Shown here: piece after piece, positions 33,629 through 40,329 of the stretch
Numbering within the stretch: the first letter of the stretch is position 1
Layout of the letters: each line of letters opens with the position of its first letter
DNA from: Bacillota bacterium
Lineage (GTDB): Bacteria; Bacillota; Sulfobacillia; Sulfobacillales; Sulfobacillaceae
Direction: 5' to 3'
Assembly (NCBI GenBank): GCA_021799435.1
Contig: JAJZAN010000003.1
Span: forward strand, 79,253 to 119,581
Length of the DNA stretch: 40,329 nt
Notes under the pieces: generated by a model
Seen by the model: the letters and a program-made list of their open reading frames with translations, nothing else
Told to the model about the DNA's origin: nothing
Databases searched by the model: none
Translations under genes and position numbers: made by a program

Positions 33629-34501
33629 CTACACACCCAATAACGCGAGTGACGCCACGACCAGCGTGATCCCCGCAATGACGAAGGTGGCTGTGGAGGT
33701 ACGCCACCGGCTCGCAAGCCGAATCACGGCACTAATGGCCACAAAGGACACCACGCTGGCCACGGCCACCATAAGAATAGTGGTGGTCAGCCCCAACTGT
33801 GCAACCGCCGCCGTTCCGCCGTGTCCAATGACGAGGGGCACCAATCCGGCGCCAACCAGGGCCAGCACGTCCAGCATGAATGAGAAACGAATCGCCTCAC
33901 GCGCTTCAAAACCGTACCATAGCAAAGGGGTAATCGTCATGCCGCTGCGGCTGATGCCTGGCAGTCCTGCTAAACCCTGCATGGCACCGGTGACGATGGC
34001 CGCCCAGAAACCCGGAACCCGCTCGTCGTCTGGTGTGGTGTTCGATGTCTCGGCGGCCTTCTCCTGGCTGCGCTGCACCATTTTTTCCTTATTTCTCACC
34101 ACAAATCCGGTAAACAACAGCAACAGCCCAATGACCACCATAGCCGCCGATCCCCCAATAGAGCTGAAGGCATGGCGTACCAAAATATAGGCGGGAATAC
34201 CGGTGACTCCCGTGGCCAGTGTGGCGAAGAACAGAAACCGCAACAAGCGGGAGTAGTAATCTTTTCGGAAGGGATGGCCTAGAGCCTTGATGGTCCGCAC
34301 CACTTCCACGCGAAAGTAGTACACAGCGGCAAAAAATGAACCGAAGTTGGCAATCAGACCGAGGTCATAGGCGTTTTGGACCTTAATGCCGAGCACGGTG
34401 AAATAAATGGTAATCATCGTCTTGCTGCTGACCGGCAACCATTCGACAATCCCTTGAATAAGACCAGCGATTAGTGCCGGAATCAGATAATGATGATTCA
34501 A
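33629..34501 (-). CDS. uppP: Undecaprenyl-diphosphatase (UppP/BacA)
   Basis: 290 aa from a TTG with AGGGGG 7 nt upstream. Both family motifs are present: IQGIVEWLPVSSKT near residues 15-28 (Glu20, Ser25-Ser26) and AGLPGISRSGMTIT near 178-191 with Arg185. About eight transmembrane helices. The enzyme removes a phosphate from undecaprenyl diphosphate, recycling the cell-wall lipid carrier, and can give bacitracin resistance. SSKT in place of the SSxGH of E. coli marks the group common in archaea and some Firmicutes. Single gene. Confidence 0.9.
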   Translation of the reverse strand: MNHHYLIPALIAGLIQGIVEWLPVSSKTMITIYFTVLGIKVQNAYDLGLIANFGSFFAAVYYFRVEVVRTIKALGHPFRKDYYSRLLRFLFFATLATGVTGIPAYILVRHAFSSIGGSAAMVVIGLLLLFTGFVVRNKEKMVQRSQEKAAETSNTTPDDERVPGFWAAIVTGAMQGLAGLPGISRSGMTITPLLWYGFEAREAIRFSFMLDVLALVGAGLVPLVIGHGGTAAVAQLGLTTTILMVAVASVVSFVAISAVIRLASRWRTSTATFVIAGITLVVASLALLGV

Positions 34502-34802
34502 TGCATGTCCCCCTTATAATGGCGATAGGTGACCAAGTCCCTGTTTATATAACGAGTGAATGGCAACATTGCATCGCTGAAGGTGTCGCTTGCGAAATTT
34601 TCCGCTTCACTCGCCCGTCTCACAAGTGTCCCTGCCCTAAGCGTGCGCTTAAGACGTATCCCTCAGCAAATTGTGACACAAAACACACCCACCGCGCCTC
34701 CGTTTTTGCCTTTCGTCAGGTCCTGGGATCGAACCCGCCACAATCGCCCACGACAATCACAGGCCGTCAGCGGCGTGCCCGAAGACCAGCGCTGCGGATC
34801 CG
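34502..34802. other. 301-nt intergenic region
   Basis: No gene. It holds a palindrome TAAGCG-TG-CGCTTA at 34638-34651 about 140 nt from the UppP start, possibly an operator. A sequence like a tRNA T-arm lies near 34727-34745 but no tRNA can be folded around it. Confidence 0.5.
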
Positions 34803-35354
34803 TTAGCGAATCCGTTGGTAGCGGCGGAACGGTTCTCCATCAATATCCACCAGACCCACATAGGGCAGGCCGCTCTTTTGAATGACCTTGTTGGAGGCCA
34901 CATTGCGGGGAAGCGCTACGGCATTAATAGCCGCCGTGTCCGTCTGAGAAAACAAATACTCGACCAAGGCCCGAACGGCTTGGGTCGCATATCCTTGGTT
35001 TCGATAACGCTCCGCCACCGCGTACACCACCTCACGATTGGGCGGTGGCAACTCCTCCTTGATTCCTGTGCAACACCACCCGATGCACTGTCCCGTGCCG
35101 CGTACTGTCACCGCCAGCCTCAGTCGCAGGTCGCCGATATGTCCTCCCGCGGCTGCTGCAGCCAAGAACTGGTCGTTCTCGGGGATTTCATAATCAGCGA
35201 GCCACTCGCGGCGCTGCGCTTTGGGTGCGTTCCAGTCTGGCAAAAACTCTAGAACTGCCGCTTCCTGGGTTAGGTTGTAAATGGCATCGACGTCGTCCAA
35301 GCGGTACGGTCGAAGGATTACATCGCGCGCTTCAATGATGAAACTTCGATCCAT
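34803..35354 (-). CDS. GNAT acetyltransferase, RimJ/RimL type
   Basis: 183 aa from ATG at 35354; the frame stays open further upstream but the GNAT fold begins at ARDVILRPYRLDDVDAIYNL. Family features include REVVYAVAERYRNQGYATQA (acetyl-CoA-binding helix, pattern Y-x-x-G-Y-A-x-x-A) and NVASNKVIQKSGLPYVG. These enzymes acetylate protein N-termini or small amines; the substrate is unknown. Single gene next to the 14-TM exporter on the same strand. Confidence 0.85.
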   Translation of the reverse strand: MDRSFIIEARDVILRPYRLDDVDAIYNLTQEAAVLEFLPDWNAPKAQRREWLADYEIPENDQFLAAAAAGGHIGDLRLRLAVTVRGTGQCIGWCCTGIKEELPPPNREVVYAVAERYRNQGYATQAVRALVEYLFSQTDTAAINAVALPRNVASNKVIQKSGLPYVGLVDIDGEPFRRYQRIR

Positions 35355-35500
35355 CGCTGCCCCATTCCTCTCCGGTCCTTTGAGCCGGCCTTTTGCCTCC
35401 GCAAAGGCTATGAACAGCCATGTCGTCGCCATGACGTCCACCACGCCGTCTCTGGCTGGGACACCCGCCCCAACCGTCGACGGTTTCCGCGCACGTTATG

Positions 35501-36985
35501 TCAATCGGTCACCGCTTTGCCGTCCGCTGCGGCGATCCCGTGAGCCTCCGATCGCGGCTTTGACTGCACGAAAAAGCATAGCACCAGCGACATGATGGCG
35601 AAGCCTGCCGCCATCAAAAAAGCGCGGTTCATGCCATGAACGCTAGCTTGGTTTACCAGAGCGACCGGGTTGAGCGATGGTCCTCGGTCATGCGCTGCCA
35701 TAAAAGACTTGGCCCCTTCTGTCATGACGGTGACCAAGAGCGCAGTGCCGACCGCTCCGGCTACCTGCTGCAACGTGTTCGAAACCGCAGTGCCGTGCGG
35801 ATAGAGATGGGGAGGCAGCCGATTCAGTCCCGCGGTCATGACCGGCATCATGATTAGCGACATGCCCAGCATCATGAAGACAAACGCTATCATGAGTGAA
35901 AGATACGACGTCGAATCACTCACCGCGGTAAAGCGGAGCAGCGCCGCCACCAACAGGACCGACCCTGCCACGCCCAGCCATCGTCCGCCCGCGCGGTCAA
36001 AGATGCGCCCCGCAATGGGTGACATGATGCCCATGGCGATGGCTCCCGGCATCACCAGAAGACCGGAGGAGAAGGGCGAAAACCCGCGATCATTCTGGAG
36101 GTAGAGGGGGAGCAGCAGCATGGCGGAAAACATACTCATAAACACCAACACGGTAATCACTGTCGAGAGTGTAAATGGGCGAACCCGGAACACGCGAAAC
36201 TCCAGCATGGGCACCGACAGATGAAGTTGGCGCCAAAGGAACAGCGCCAGGGCTGCCACCGATACCGCCAGGGCACCCAATACGACGGCGGAATGCCATC
36301 CCACGGTACCCGCATCGCTAAACCCGTACAGCAGTCCCCCAAACCCAACCGTGGACAGCACAATCGATACCATGTCGATACGCGGATTGGTCAGGGTCAA
36401 CACGTTGGGCAGCGCTGCATACGCGAACCCCATGTCGGCAATAGCGATAGGCAGAACGATGAAGAATAAGAGGTGCCAATTATAATGATCCACCAACCAT
36501 CCGGACAAGGTGGGACCGATGGCGGGGGCAAAGGTAATCACGAGGCCGACCAGTCCCATGGCCGCCCCCCGCTGCTCCGCCGGATATACCGCCAGGATGA
36601 CGTTCATCAAGAGCGGTAGTACAATCGCCGCGCCGCTGGCCTGCACCACTCGAGCGATTACCATAATCACAAACTCGGGCGCAATGCCCGCAACCAGGCT
36701 GCCAAGCGCAAAAAGTCCCATGCCAGTGATAAATAGCACGCGGGTGGATATCTTCTGGACGAGAAACGCTGTGACTGGAATAAGTACCCCGTTAGTCAGC
36801 ATGTATACCGTGGTCAGCCACTGCACAGTGTTCGCGGTCACGTGGAAGTCATGCATAATCCGCGGCAACGCGACGTTGAGCAAGGTTTCGTTCAATATGG
36901 CAACAAACGCGCCAGCCAACATGACCGCCAAGACGAGACGGCGATTCACCGGACGCGGTTCGCCCGCAGATTGGTCGTGCAACAA
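35501..36985 (-). CDS. DHA2-type (EmrB/LmrB-like) multidrug MFS exporter, 14-TM
   Basis: 494 aa from a TTG at 36985 with AAAGGAG 6 nt upstream; the frame is open to a GTG at 37045 but that lies inside a palindrome and lacks a ribosome binding site. Fourteen hydrophobic helices are expected from length and pattern. Helix 1 has AILNETLLNVALPRIMHDFH (motif D1-like) and VQWLTTVYMLTNGVLIPVTA; motif C is ITFAPAIGPTLSGWLVDHYN. Proton-driven drug export is the family role. Palindromes at 37038-37065 may bind a TetR- or MarR-type repressor encoded elsewhere. Confidence 0.9.
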   Translation of the reverse strand: MLHDQSAGEPRPVNRRLVLAVMLAGAFVAILNETLLNVALPRIMHDFHVTANTVQWLTTVYMLTNGVLIPVTAFLVQKISTRVLFITGMGLFALGSLVAGIAPEFVIMVIARVVQASGAAIVLPLLMNVILAVYPAEQRGAAMGLVGLVITFAPAIGPTLSGWLVDHYNWHLLFFIVLPIAIADMGFAYAALPNVLTLTNPRIDMVSIVLSTVGFGGLLYGFSDAGTVGWHSAVVLGALAVSVAALALFLWRQLHLSVPMLEFRVFRVRPFTLSTVITVLVFMSMFSAMLLLPLYLQNDRGFSPFSSGLLVMPGAIAMGIMSPIAGRIFDRAGGRWLGVAGSVLLVAALLRFTAVSDSTSYLSLMIAFVFMMLGMSLIMMPVMTAGLNRLPPHLYPHGTAVSNTLQQVAGAVGTALLVTVMTEGAKSFMAAHDRGPSLNPVALVNQASVHGMNRAFLMAAGFAIMSLVLCFFVQSKPRSEAHGIAAADGKAVTD

Positions 36986-37037
36986 GGGATTCTCCTTTGA
37001 CAAAAGACGAGGATTAGCAAAAGAGCCGATTGGTCTA

Positions 37038-37065
37038 GTGTACACCAGTAGTCAAGAGCTCTTGA
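37038..37065. promoter_or_regulatory. Two palindromes upstream of the DHA2 exporter
   Basis: GTGTACAC (37038-37045, extended as CTaGTGTACACcAG) and a perfect 14-bp TCAAGAGCTCTTGA (37052-37065), both 50-80 nt upstream of the exporter start. Exporters of this type are usually repressed by a TetR- or MarR-family protein binding such sites. No regulator gene lies alongside. Coordinates may be off by one base. Confidence 0.5.
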
Positions 37066-37118
37066 TAGGGAATGACATCAAGACTTCTAAAACCATTCAT
37101 CGGGTCTAAGGTCGGGGG

Positions 37119-37361
37119 TCACCATTTTCCACTGACAGCGAGCATCGTCGCCACCAATAAGCCCGCCCCAATCGATACGAGACCGCCTTTTCTCTTATCG
37201 AGATACCGCGTCAGACCCCCGGCTAGCAGCATCACACAGGCCGAAATTGGCACCAAACCATGCACGATGCGGGAAGGACTCACTATCTCCCATATACCCA
37301 GGACAATCACGAGGACGGCGAAACTAATACTGGCGATAGTCAGTAGTCTTTGACGCATCAT
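37119..37361 (-). CDS. Small membrane protein, unknown
   Basis: 80 aa from ATG at 37361 with GAGGAG 9 nt upstream (a second ATG three bases later is possible). Two or three hydrophobic segments: residues 8-26, 32-50 and 60-76, with a short basic stretch TRYLDKRKGG between. No family recognised. Confidence 0.55.
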   Translation of the reverse strand: MMRQRLLTIASISFAVLVIVLGIWEIVSPSRIVHGLVPISACVMLLAGGLTRYLDKRKGGLVSIGAGLLVATMLAVSGKW

Positions 37362-37493
37362 GGACTGCGACTCCTCTCTTGTGGACGTGGGGATATTCCA
37401 TGGTCGTGCAAACATTTTCGACAGGCGTACGTAAAAATCAGGTCCTGCGTCTACCCTAGGCACCGGGCAATCCCCTATCATGGTCCATAGAGG

Positions 37494-37679
37494 GTGATTA
37501 TCACGATCACAAAGCTACTCTGGTATGTCCCCTATCTTGCAGCCATCGGTCTCGCGGTGTTATTCCGCGACCATGGCCATAATCGGGCGGTCCTCATGAT
37601 GCTGGTGGCCGGATTGTTTGTATACGGACGTTTTGAGCGCCGGCGACAGCTTACCCAGCCGTTTGGGACGAGGCGGTAA
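37494..37679 (+). CDS. Possible small membrane protein
   Basis: 61 aa from a GTG at 37494, though no good ribosome binding site precedes it. A hydrophobic N-terminus (residues 8-24), a short basic loop DHGHNRA, a second hydrophobic stretch (32-45) and a basic tail RFERRRQ. It could be a real two-helix protein or chance. Confidence 0.4.
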   Translation: MIITITKLLWYVPYLAAIGLAVLFRDHGHNRAVLMMLVAGLFVYGRFERRRQLTQPFGTRR

Positions 37680-37695
37680 CCCATCCGGCGCAGAT

Positions 37696-37896
37696 TTAGG
37701 TTTGATTGTGGTGCGTTTCCACATACCACGATCCCCAGCCACCGATGACCAACACGACAATTAAACCGACCAAGAATCCCCACCGAGGCATCCATTCAAA
37801 TCCGTATTGTCCGATCAAACCTAACGAGAACGCCCCCATGAACGCGACTGTGACGGATGCCACCCAACGCACCGGCAACGGCCCTTGAGTTTTCAT
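37696..37896 (-). CDS. Small two-helix membrane protein
   Basis: 66 aa with AGGAGG before the ATG. Two hydrophobic helices: VASVTVAFMGAFSLGLIG and FLVGLIVVLVIGGWGSW, with a short loop QYGFEWMPRW and a polar C-terminus. No family recognised. Good ribosome binding site and clean helices support it as a real gene. Confidence 0.65.
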   Translation of the reverse strand: MKTQGPLPVRWVASVTVAFMGAFSLGLIGQYGFEWMPRWGFLVGLIVVLVIGGWGSWYVETHHNQT

Positions 37897-38299
37897 GCCT
37901 TCCTCCTGTCTTCGCGCGTATCCCTCCTACGCCGCCCCGTCACCATAGGTGACAACATTCCGCCCAATCGCGACGGCGCCGACACCCCGATCCACCAAGC
38001 CGTTATTGCATCGATTATACAGCGACCCACGCGGTCAAATGCTCATACACCTTGACGTGTTGTGCGATATTTTGCGCTCTTCGGGTTCCATATGGGTCAT
38101 GTCAACCTCCGTGTCGTAGGTAATGCCCGCATGTACCTCTGGATTGCCATGTAGTGACATCCTGCGAATAGCGGAGCTTGCGAGAGAAAATCGCTTAATG
38201 GGGAGGGATGTGCATTGTCCACACCCGTCTGACATGAGCGTGGTTGCTCCGTTCCCGGGCGGAGTTGATATTGACATGAGCGCAACCGGTTCGTATCGT
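37897..38299. other. Intergenic region with short repeats
   Basis: No gene with family features. A perfect palindrome GTCACC-ATA-GGTGAC is at 37939-37953, 43 nt upstream of the small membrane protein start, perhaps its operator. GACATGAGCG occurs twice, near 38232 and 38275, and its core also appears in reverse orientation near 38095. Confidence 0.45.
37939..37953. repeat. Palindrome, possible operator
   Basis: Perfect GTCACC-ATA-GGTGAC, 43 nt upstream of the minus-strand start at 37896. Confidence 0.4.
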
Positions 38300-38457
38300 A
38301 AGGCTAACGGGGAAGACCTCCCGCAAGGGAGGGTCGGTTCAGCCGATGGGCCGGGGGCCTTGGATTTTCAGAGCACGCGGCGGGCACCGCGTGCTGGCCT
38401 GAAGAGCCCCAACTTGTCGTCTTGAAATAGCGGCCTTGCGGGTGCTATTTCTTTATC
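38300..38457 (+). ncRNA. Candidate structured RNA, possibly the 3' end of an IS200/IS605-type element
   Basis: Three stem-loops in series. First, GA-CCTCCC GCAA GGGAGG-g-TC (38315-38335) with a GNRA-type GCAA loop and an outer GGCT/AGCC pair (38302-38305 with 38341-38344). Second, TTCAG-AGCACGCGG CGGGCA CCGCGTGCT-ggc-CTGAA (38367-38403). Third, a terminator-like hairpin (38424-38451). A frame running through it (to 38425) has a tail resembling the degenerate C-termini of TnpB transposase-associated proteins. An omega-RNA remnant or an independent small RNA are both possible. No conserved family is recognised. Confidence 0.35.
38424..38457 (+). terminator. Probable intrinsic terminator
   Basis: Perfect 8-bp stem GAAATAGC/GCTATTTC around a 12-nt GC-rich loop, followed by TTTATC. 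It could end a transcript from the structured region at 38300. Confidence 0.5.
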
Positions 38458-38730
38458 TTCTTCGACTTTGGCAATGCTGGTCTTGCCCCACTGGTCCCAC
38501 CGTTCAATAGGATAATCTCCGTCGTCTGTGTCCCAGGCTCACACGTCACTTAGCGACAATCACAGAGCAAGCGTTTTCCCGAAACAGTCATTCTGAGAAG
38601 TTGGCCTTCGAAAGTACCCATGGAGAGTCCGAAATCCGCAGAACCATCCCGAGAGGATCAGTCCCGCCAACCGGCGAATCTTCTTTCTAAAAAGGGAGCA
38701 ATCTTCGGCCTGCTCGCGAGATTCGGAGTG

Positions 38731-39633
38731 ATGCACTTGGCAAGCCAAGGACCCATACTTGTAATTGGCGCCACAGGCAATCAGGGCCGGCAAGTGGTTC
38801 GCGCCTTGCTCGATGCCGGGCGTACTGTACATGCCTTCACACGTAATCCGTCTAGTCCCAGGGCCCAAGCTCTCCAACGGTATGGGGCGCACCTGGTGCA
38901 GGGAGACTTGGCGGACCGGGGTTCCCTTATTGAAGCGATTCACCTGGCTGCCGGGGTCTTCAGCGTGCAGAACTTCTGGGAGTTGGGGATGAACCAGGAA
39001 GTCCGGCTCGGTTCGAATGTCATCCGGACGGCCACGGAGGCCGGCCATCGCCCACACCTCGTCTATAGCTCGGGACTCGGCGCCGAACGTCCACAACACG
39101 TGGAAGCCATTGATGGGAAGGCGATCCTGGAACAGCACCTGAGGAACTCCGGCCTGCCCTACACCATTTTGCAACCTGGTCTCTTCATGGATGATTTTCG
39201 CGGTGCATCCTTGCCCTTCGCTCGCCCGATACAGCGCCTCCTCCGCCGCCATCGACCTCTGGTTGGCCGCCTGTTTCTCGCTACACTCCGGGCGGTCATG
39301 CCAAAAAACCATCCGATCCCGCTAACCTCGTTGCACGATCTTGGGTGTATGGCGGCGTGGGCCTTTGAACACCCCCGCCGCGCCCAGGACCAGACGTACC
39401 GCATCATAGGAAGCGCCGACACCGCCGAAACCCTGTGTCTCACATGGGAGCAACGCATGCGGGCATCCATTCCCTACGTCCCTGCCCCGAAGTGGGGAAT
39501 CCGATTGGTTCACCCCCAGATGGCGGCACTTTTGGCATGGTTGGGTCGATATGAAGCCATTCCCTCTGAGCTGCCCATCGCCTTGCAGTCGTATGACGCC
39601 TGGCTCTTGGCGTCGGCCCAGCACCCGTGTTGA
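38731..39633 (+). CDS. NmrA-like NAD(P)-binding protein
   Basis: 300 aa from ATG at 38731; the frame is open upstream to an ATG at 38620 and the true start is uncertain since neither has a good ribosome binding site. The atypical SDR motif VIGATGNQGRQV is near the N-terminus. HAFTRNPSSPRAQALQRYGA, LVQGDLADRGSLIEAI and LVYSSGLGAERP fit the NmrA/isoflavone-reductase-like branch, and the C-terminal half has LPYTILQPGLFMDDF. Members sense NAD(P) or act as reductases. No catalytic Tyr-x-x-x-Lys is obvious. Single gene. Confidence 0.8.
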   Translation: MHLASQGPILVIGATGNQGRQVVRALLDAGRTVHAFTRNPSSPRAQALQRYGAHLVQGDLADRGSLIEAIHLAAGVFSVQNFWELGMNQEVRLGSNVIRTATEAGHRPHLVYSSGLGAERPQHVEAIDGKAILEQHLRNSGLPYTILQPGLFMDDFRGASLPFARPIQRLLRRHRPLVGRLFLATLRAVMPKNHPIPLTSLHDLGCMAAWAFEHPRRAQDQTYRIIGSADTAETLCLTWEQRMRASIPYVPAPKWGIRLVHPQMAALLAWLGRYEAIPSELPIALQSYDAWLLASAQHPC

Positions 39634-40329
39634 ACCGCGTGGCTGAAGACGTTTCTCCCTCCTATGCCAACATCGGGAGTCCAATCCGGATTATCGTGGG
39701 TAACGCCCGAACGCCCCATCATACTGGACCCTATCCGGTGCCCGTTCCCAATCGGTGCGCAACAGAGGGCTGGGGGCAAAGGGCACGTGATCGTCCATCA
39801 CCATCACGCACGGCGTCCGGAAGCACTCCTCCCCATCGTTCGACCGGAATTGCGATGGCTTTCGTGTGGGCGCAGGCGGTATCAACCGATTCTCGCCTGA
39901 ACCCAGGGGTACAGTCTCAGAGTGCCGCGTCCCCGGAACCCAGCGGGCAATGGGAAGCCTTAGCCATAGCGTTGGCGCAGGAGACGCCGGCATGCCTCCC
40001 AACGACACGCACATCGCGCCTGGCACTGGAACGGCCGTGGGGGGGGGGGGCGAGGAGATGCGCGGCATGCCGTCCGTTGGCACTGGCCACCATAATGAGA
40101 GAACGACCTAAGCACTGTTCTTCAGCGCCGGCATAAATAGCCCCTATCCCAACACCGCCCCATGGACATCCACGGTGGAATTCCCCACGGTCATCACGGA
40201 GCGGTGTTCGCTCCCGATCGTATTATGAAGTCGCCAGGAAACTGGCGGCCTCCTCTGGGTACTCGCTAATCTTTACCCACGCGCAGGAATATCTTGCCAT
40301 TTAGGGCGCGCGGGGGCCGCGGTCGCACG
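39634..40329. other. Gene-poor tail of the window
   Basis: 696 nt. Several short open frames overlap on both strands, none with a recognisable family, a good ribosome binding site or a clear advantage over the others. A run of 12 G residues breaks any single long frame. It may be a decayed gene or the 3' end of a gene that continues past the window. Confidence 0.4.
40039..40050 (+). repeat. Poly-G tract, 12 nt
   Basis: Twelve consecutive G residues at 40039-40050, in a region with open frames on both strands. It may be a slippage site or a sequencing artefact. Confidence 0.7.

Noticed and set aside
34727..34745. Sequence GGGTTCGATCCC on the minus strand, like a tRNA T-arm
   Set aside because: No matching acceptor stem, D-arm or anticodon arm could be found upstream, and the flanking T-stem positions mismatch.
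38560..39312. 250-codon open frame on the minus strand
   Set aside because: It is antisense to the NmrA-like gene, has no family features, and the plus-strand frame has a clear Rossmann motif.
39627..40136. 170-codon open frame on the plus strand and several overlapping frames
   Set aside because: No recognisable domain, low-complexity composition and no ribosome binding site; the frames on both strands look equally weak.
1..40329. CRISPR arrays, prophage, intact insertion sequences and rRNA
   Set aside because: No evenly spaced repeats, integrase, transposase or rRNA-like sequence was seen.

Overview
The window looks like chromosomal DNA of a free-living Gram-positive-type bacterium, probably an acidophilic Firmicute of the Sulfobacillus/Alicyclobacillus kind. 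This is inferred from the moderately high GC content, strong GGAGG-type ribosome binding sites, frequent GTG and TTG starts, a cytochrome b6-type quinol oxidase operon, and many drug-export, acetyltransferase, Nudix and HIT genes. No rRNA, intact tRNA, intact transposase, phage module or CRISPR array was seen. About 40 protein genes are supported, mostly single genes or two- to three-gene operons.

Layout. 1-1082: an MFS exporter cut by the window edge, divergent from a MarR regulator. 1079-4919: threonine aldolase, an NAD-dependent epimerase and a class C-type serine hydrolase. 4992-7034: a tight alkA-ada-ogt operon for DNA alkylation repair, with the Ada protein split in two. 7126-9136: an MFS exporter and a HIT protein. 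9355-10674: a DUF433/DUF5615 toxin-antitoxin-like pair and an orphan AbrB-type protein. 10928-15101: four consecutive genes with nucleotidyltransferase-like domains, one fused to an acetyltransferase and one frameshifted. 15183-18611: a DmpA-type peptidase coupled to a Nudix hydrolase, a small membrane protein and an Eis-type acetyltransferase. 18844-23107: a membrane-anchored class A beta-lactamase-like protein, a lone NifX-type protein, a Dph6-type ATPase and an acetate-transporter-like membrane protein. 23452-26390: aldo/keto reductase, HIT, Nudix and a CTP-synthase-like glutamine amidotransferase whose nucleophilic cysteine codon is TGA. 26527-31383: two exported proteins, an unknown protein and a possible ADP-ribosylglycohydrolase relative. 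31753-33520: the cytochrome b operon. 33629-37896: UppP, a GNAT, a 14-TM exporter and three tiny membrane proteins. 37897-40329: a structured possible RNA, an NmrA-type protein, and a gene-poor tail.

The main discovery candidate is at 25701-26390. One reading frame runs through an in-frame TGA placed exactly where the family has its catalytic cysteine. A perfect 7-bp hairpin with a UGUUA loop starts 12 nt after the TGA. This is the expected layout of a bacterial selenoprotein gene with its SECIS element. The other main candidates are the structured RNA at 38300-38457, the unusual cytochrome b pair with no Rieske gene, the GrpB-GNAT fusion within the nucleotidyltransferase cluster, and the frameshifted nucleotidyltransferase.
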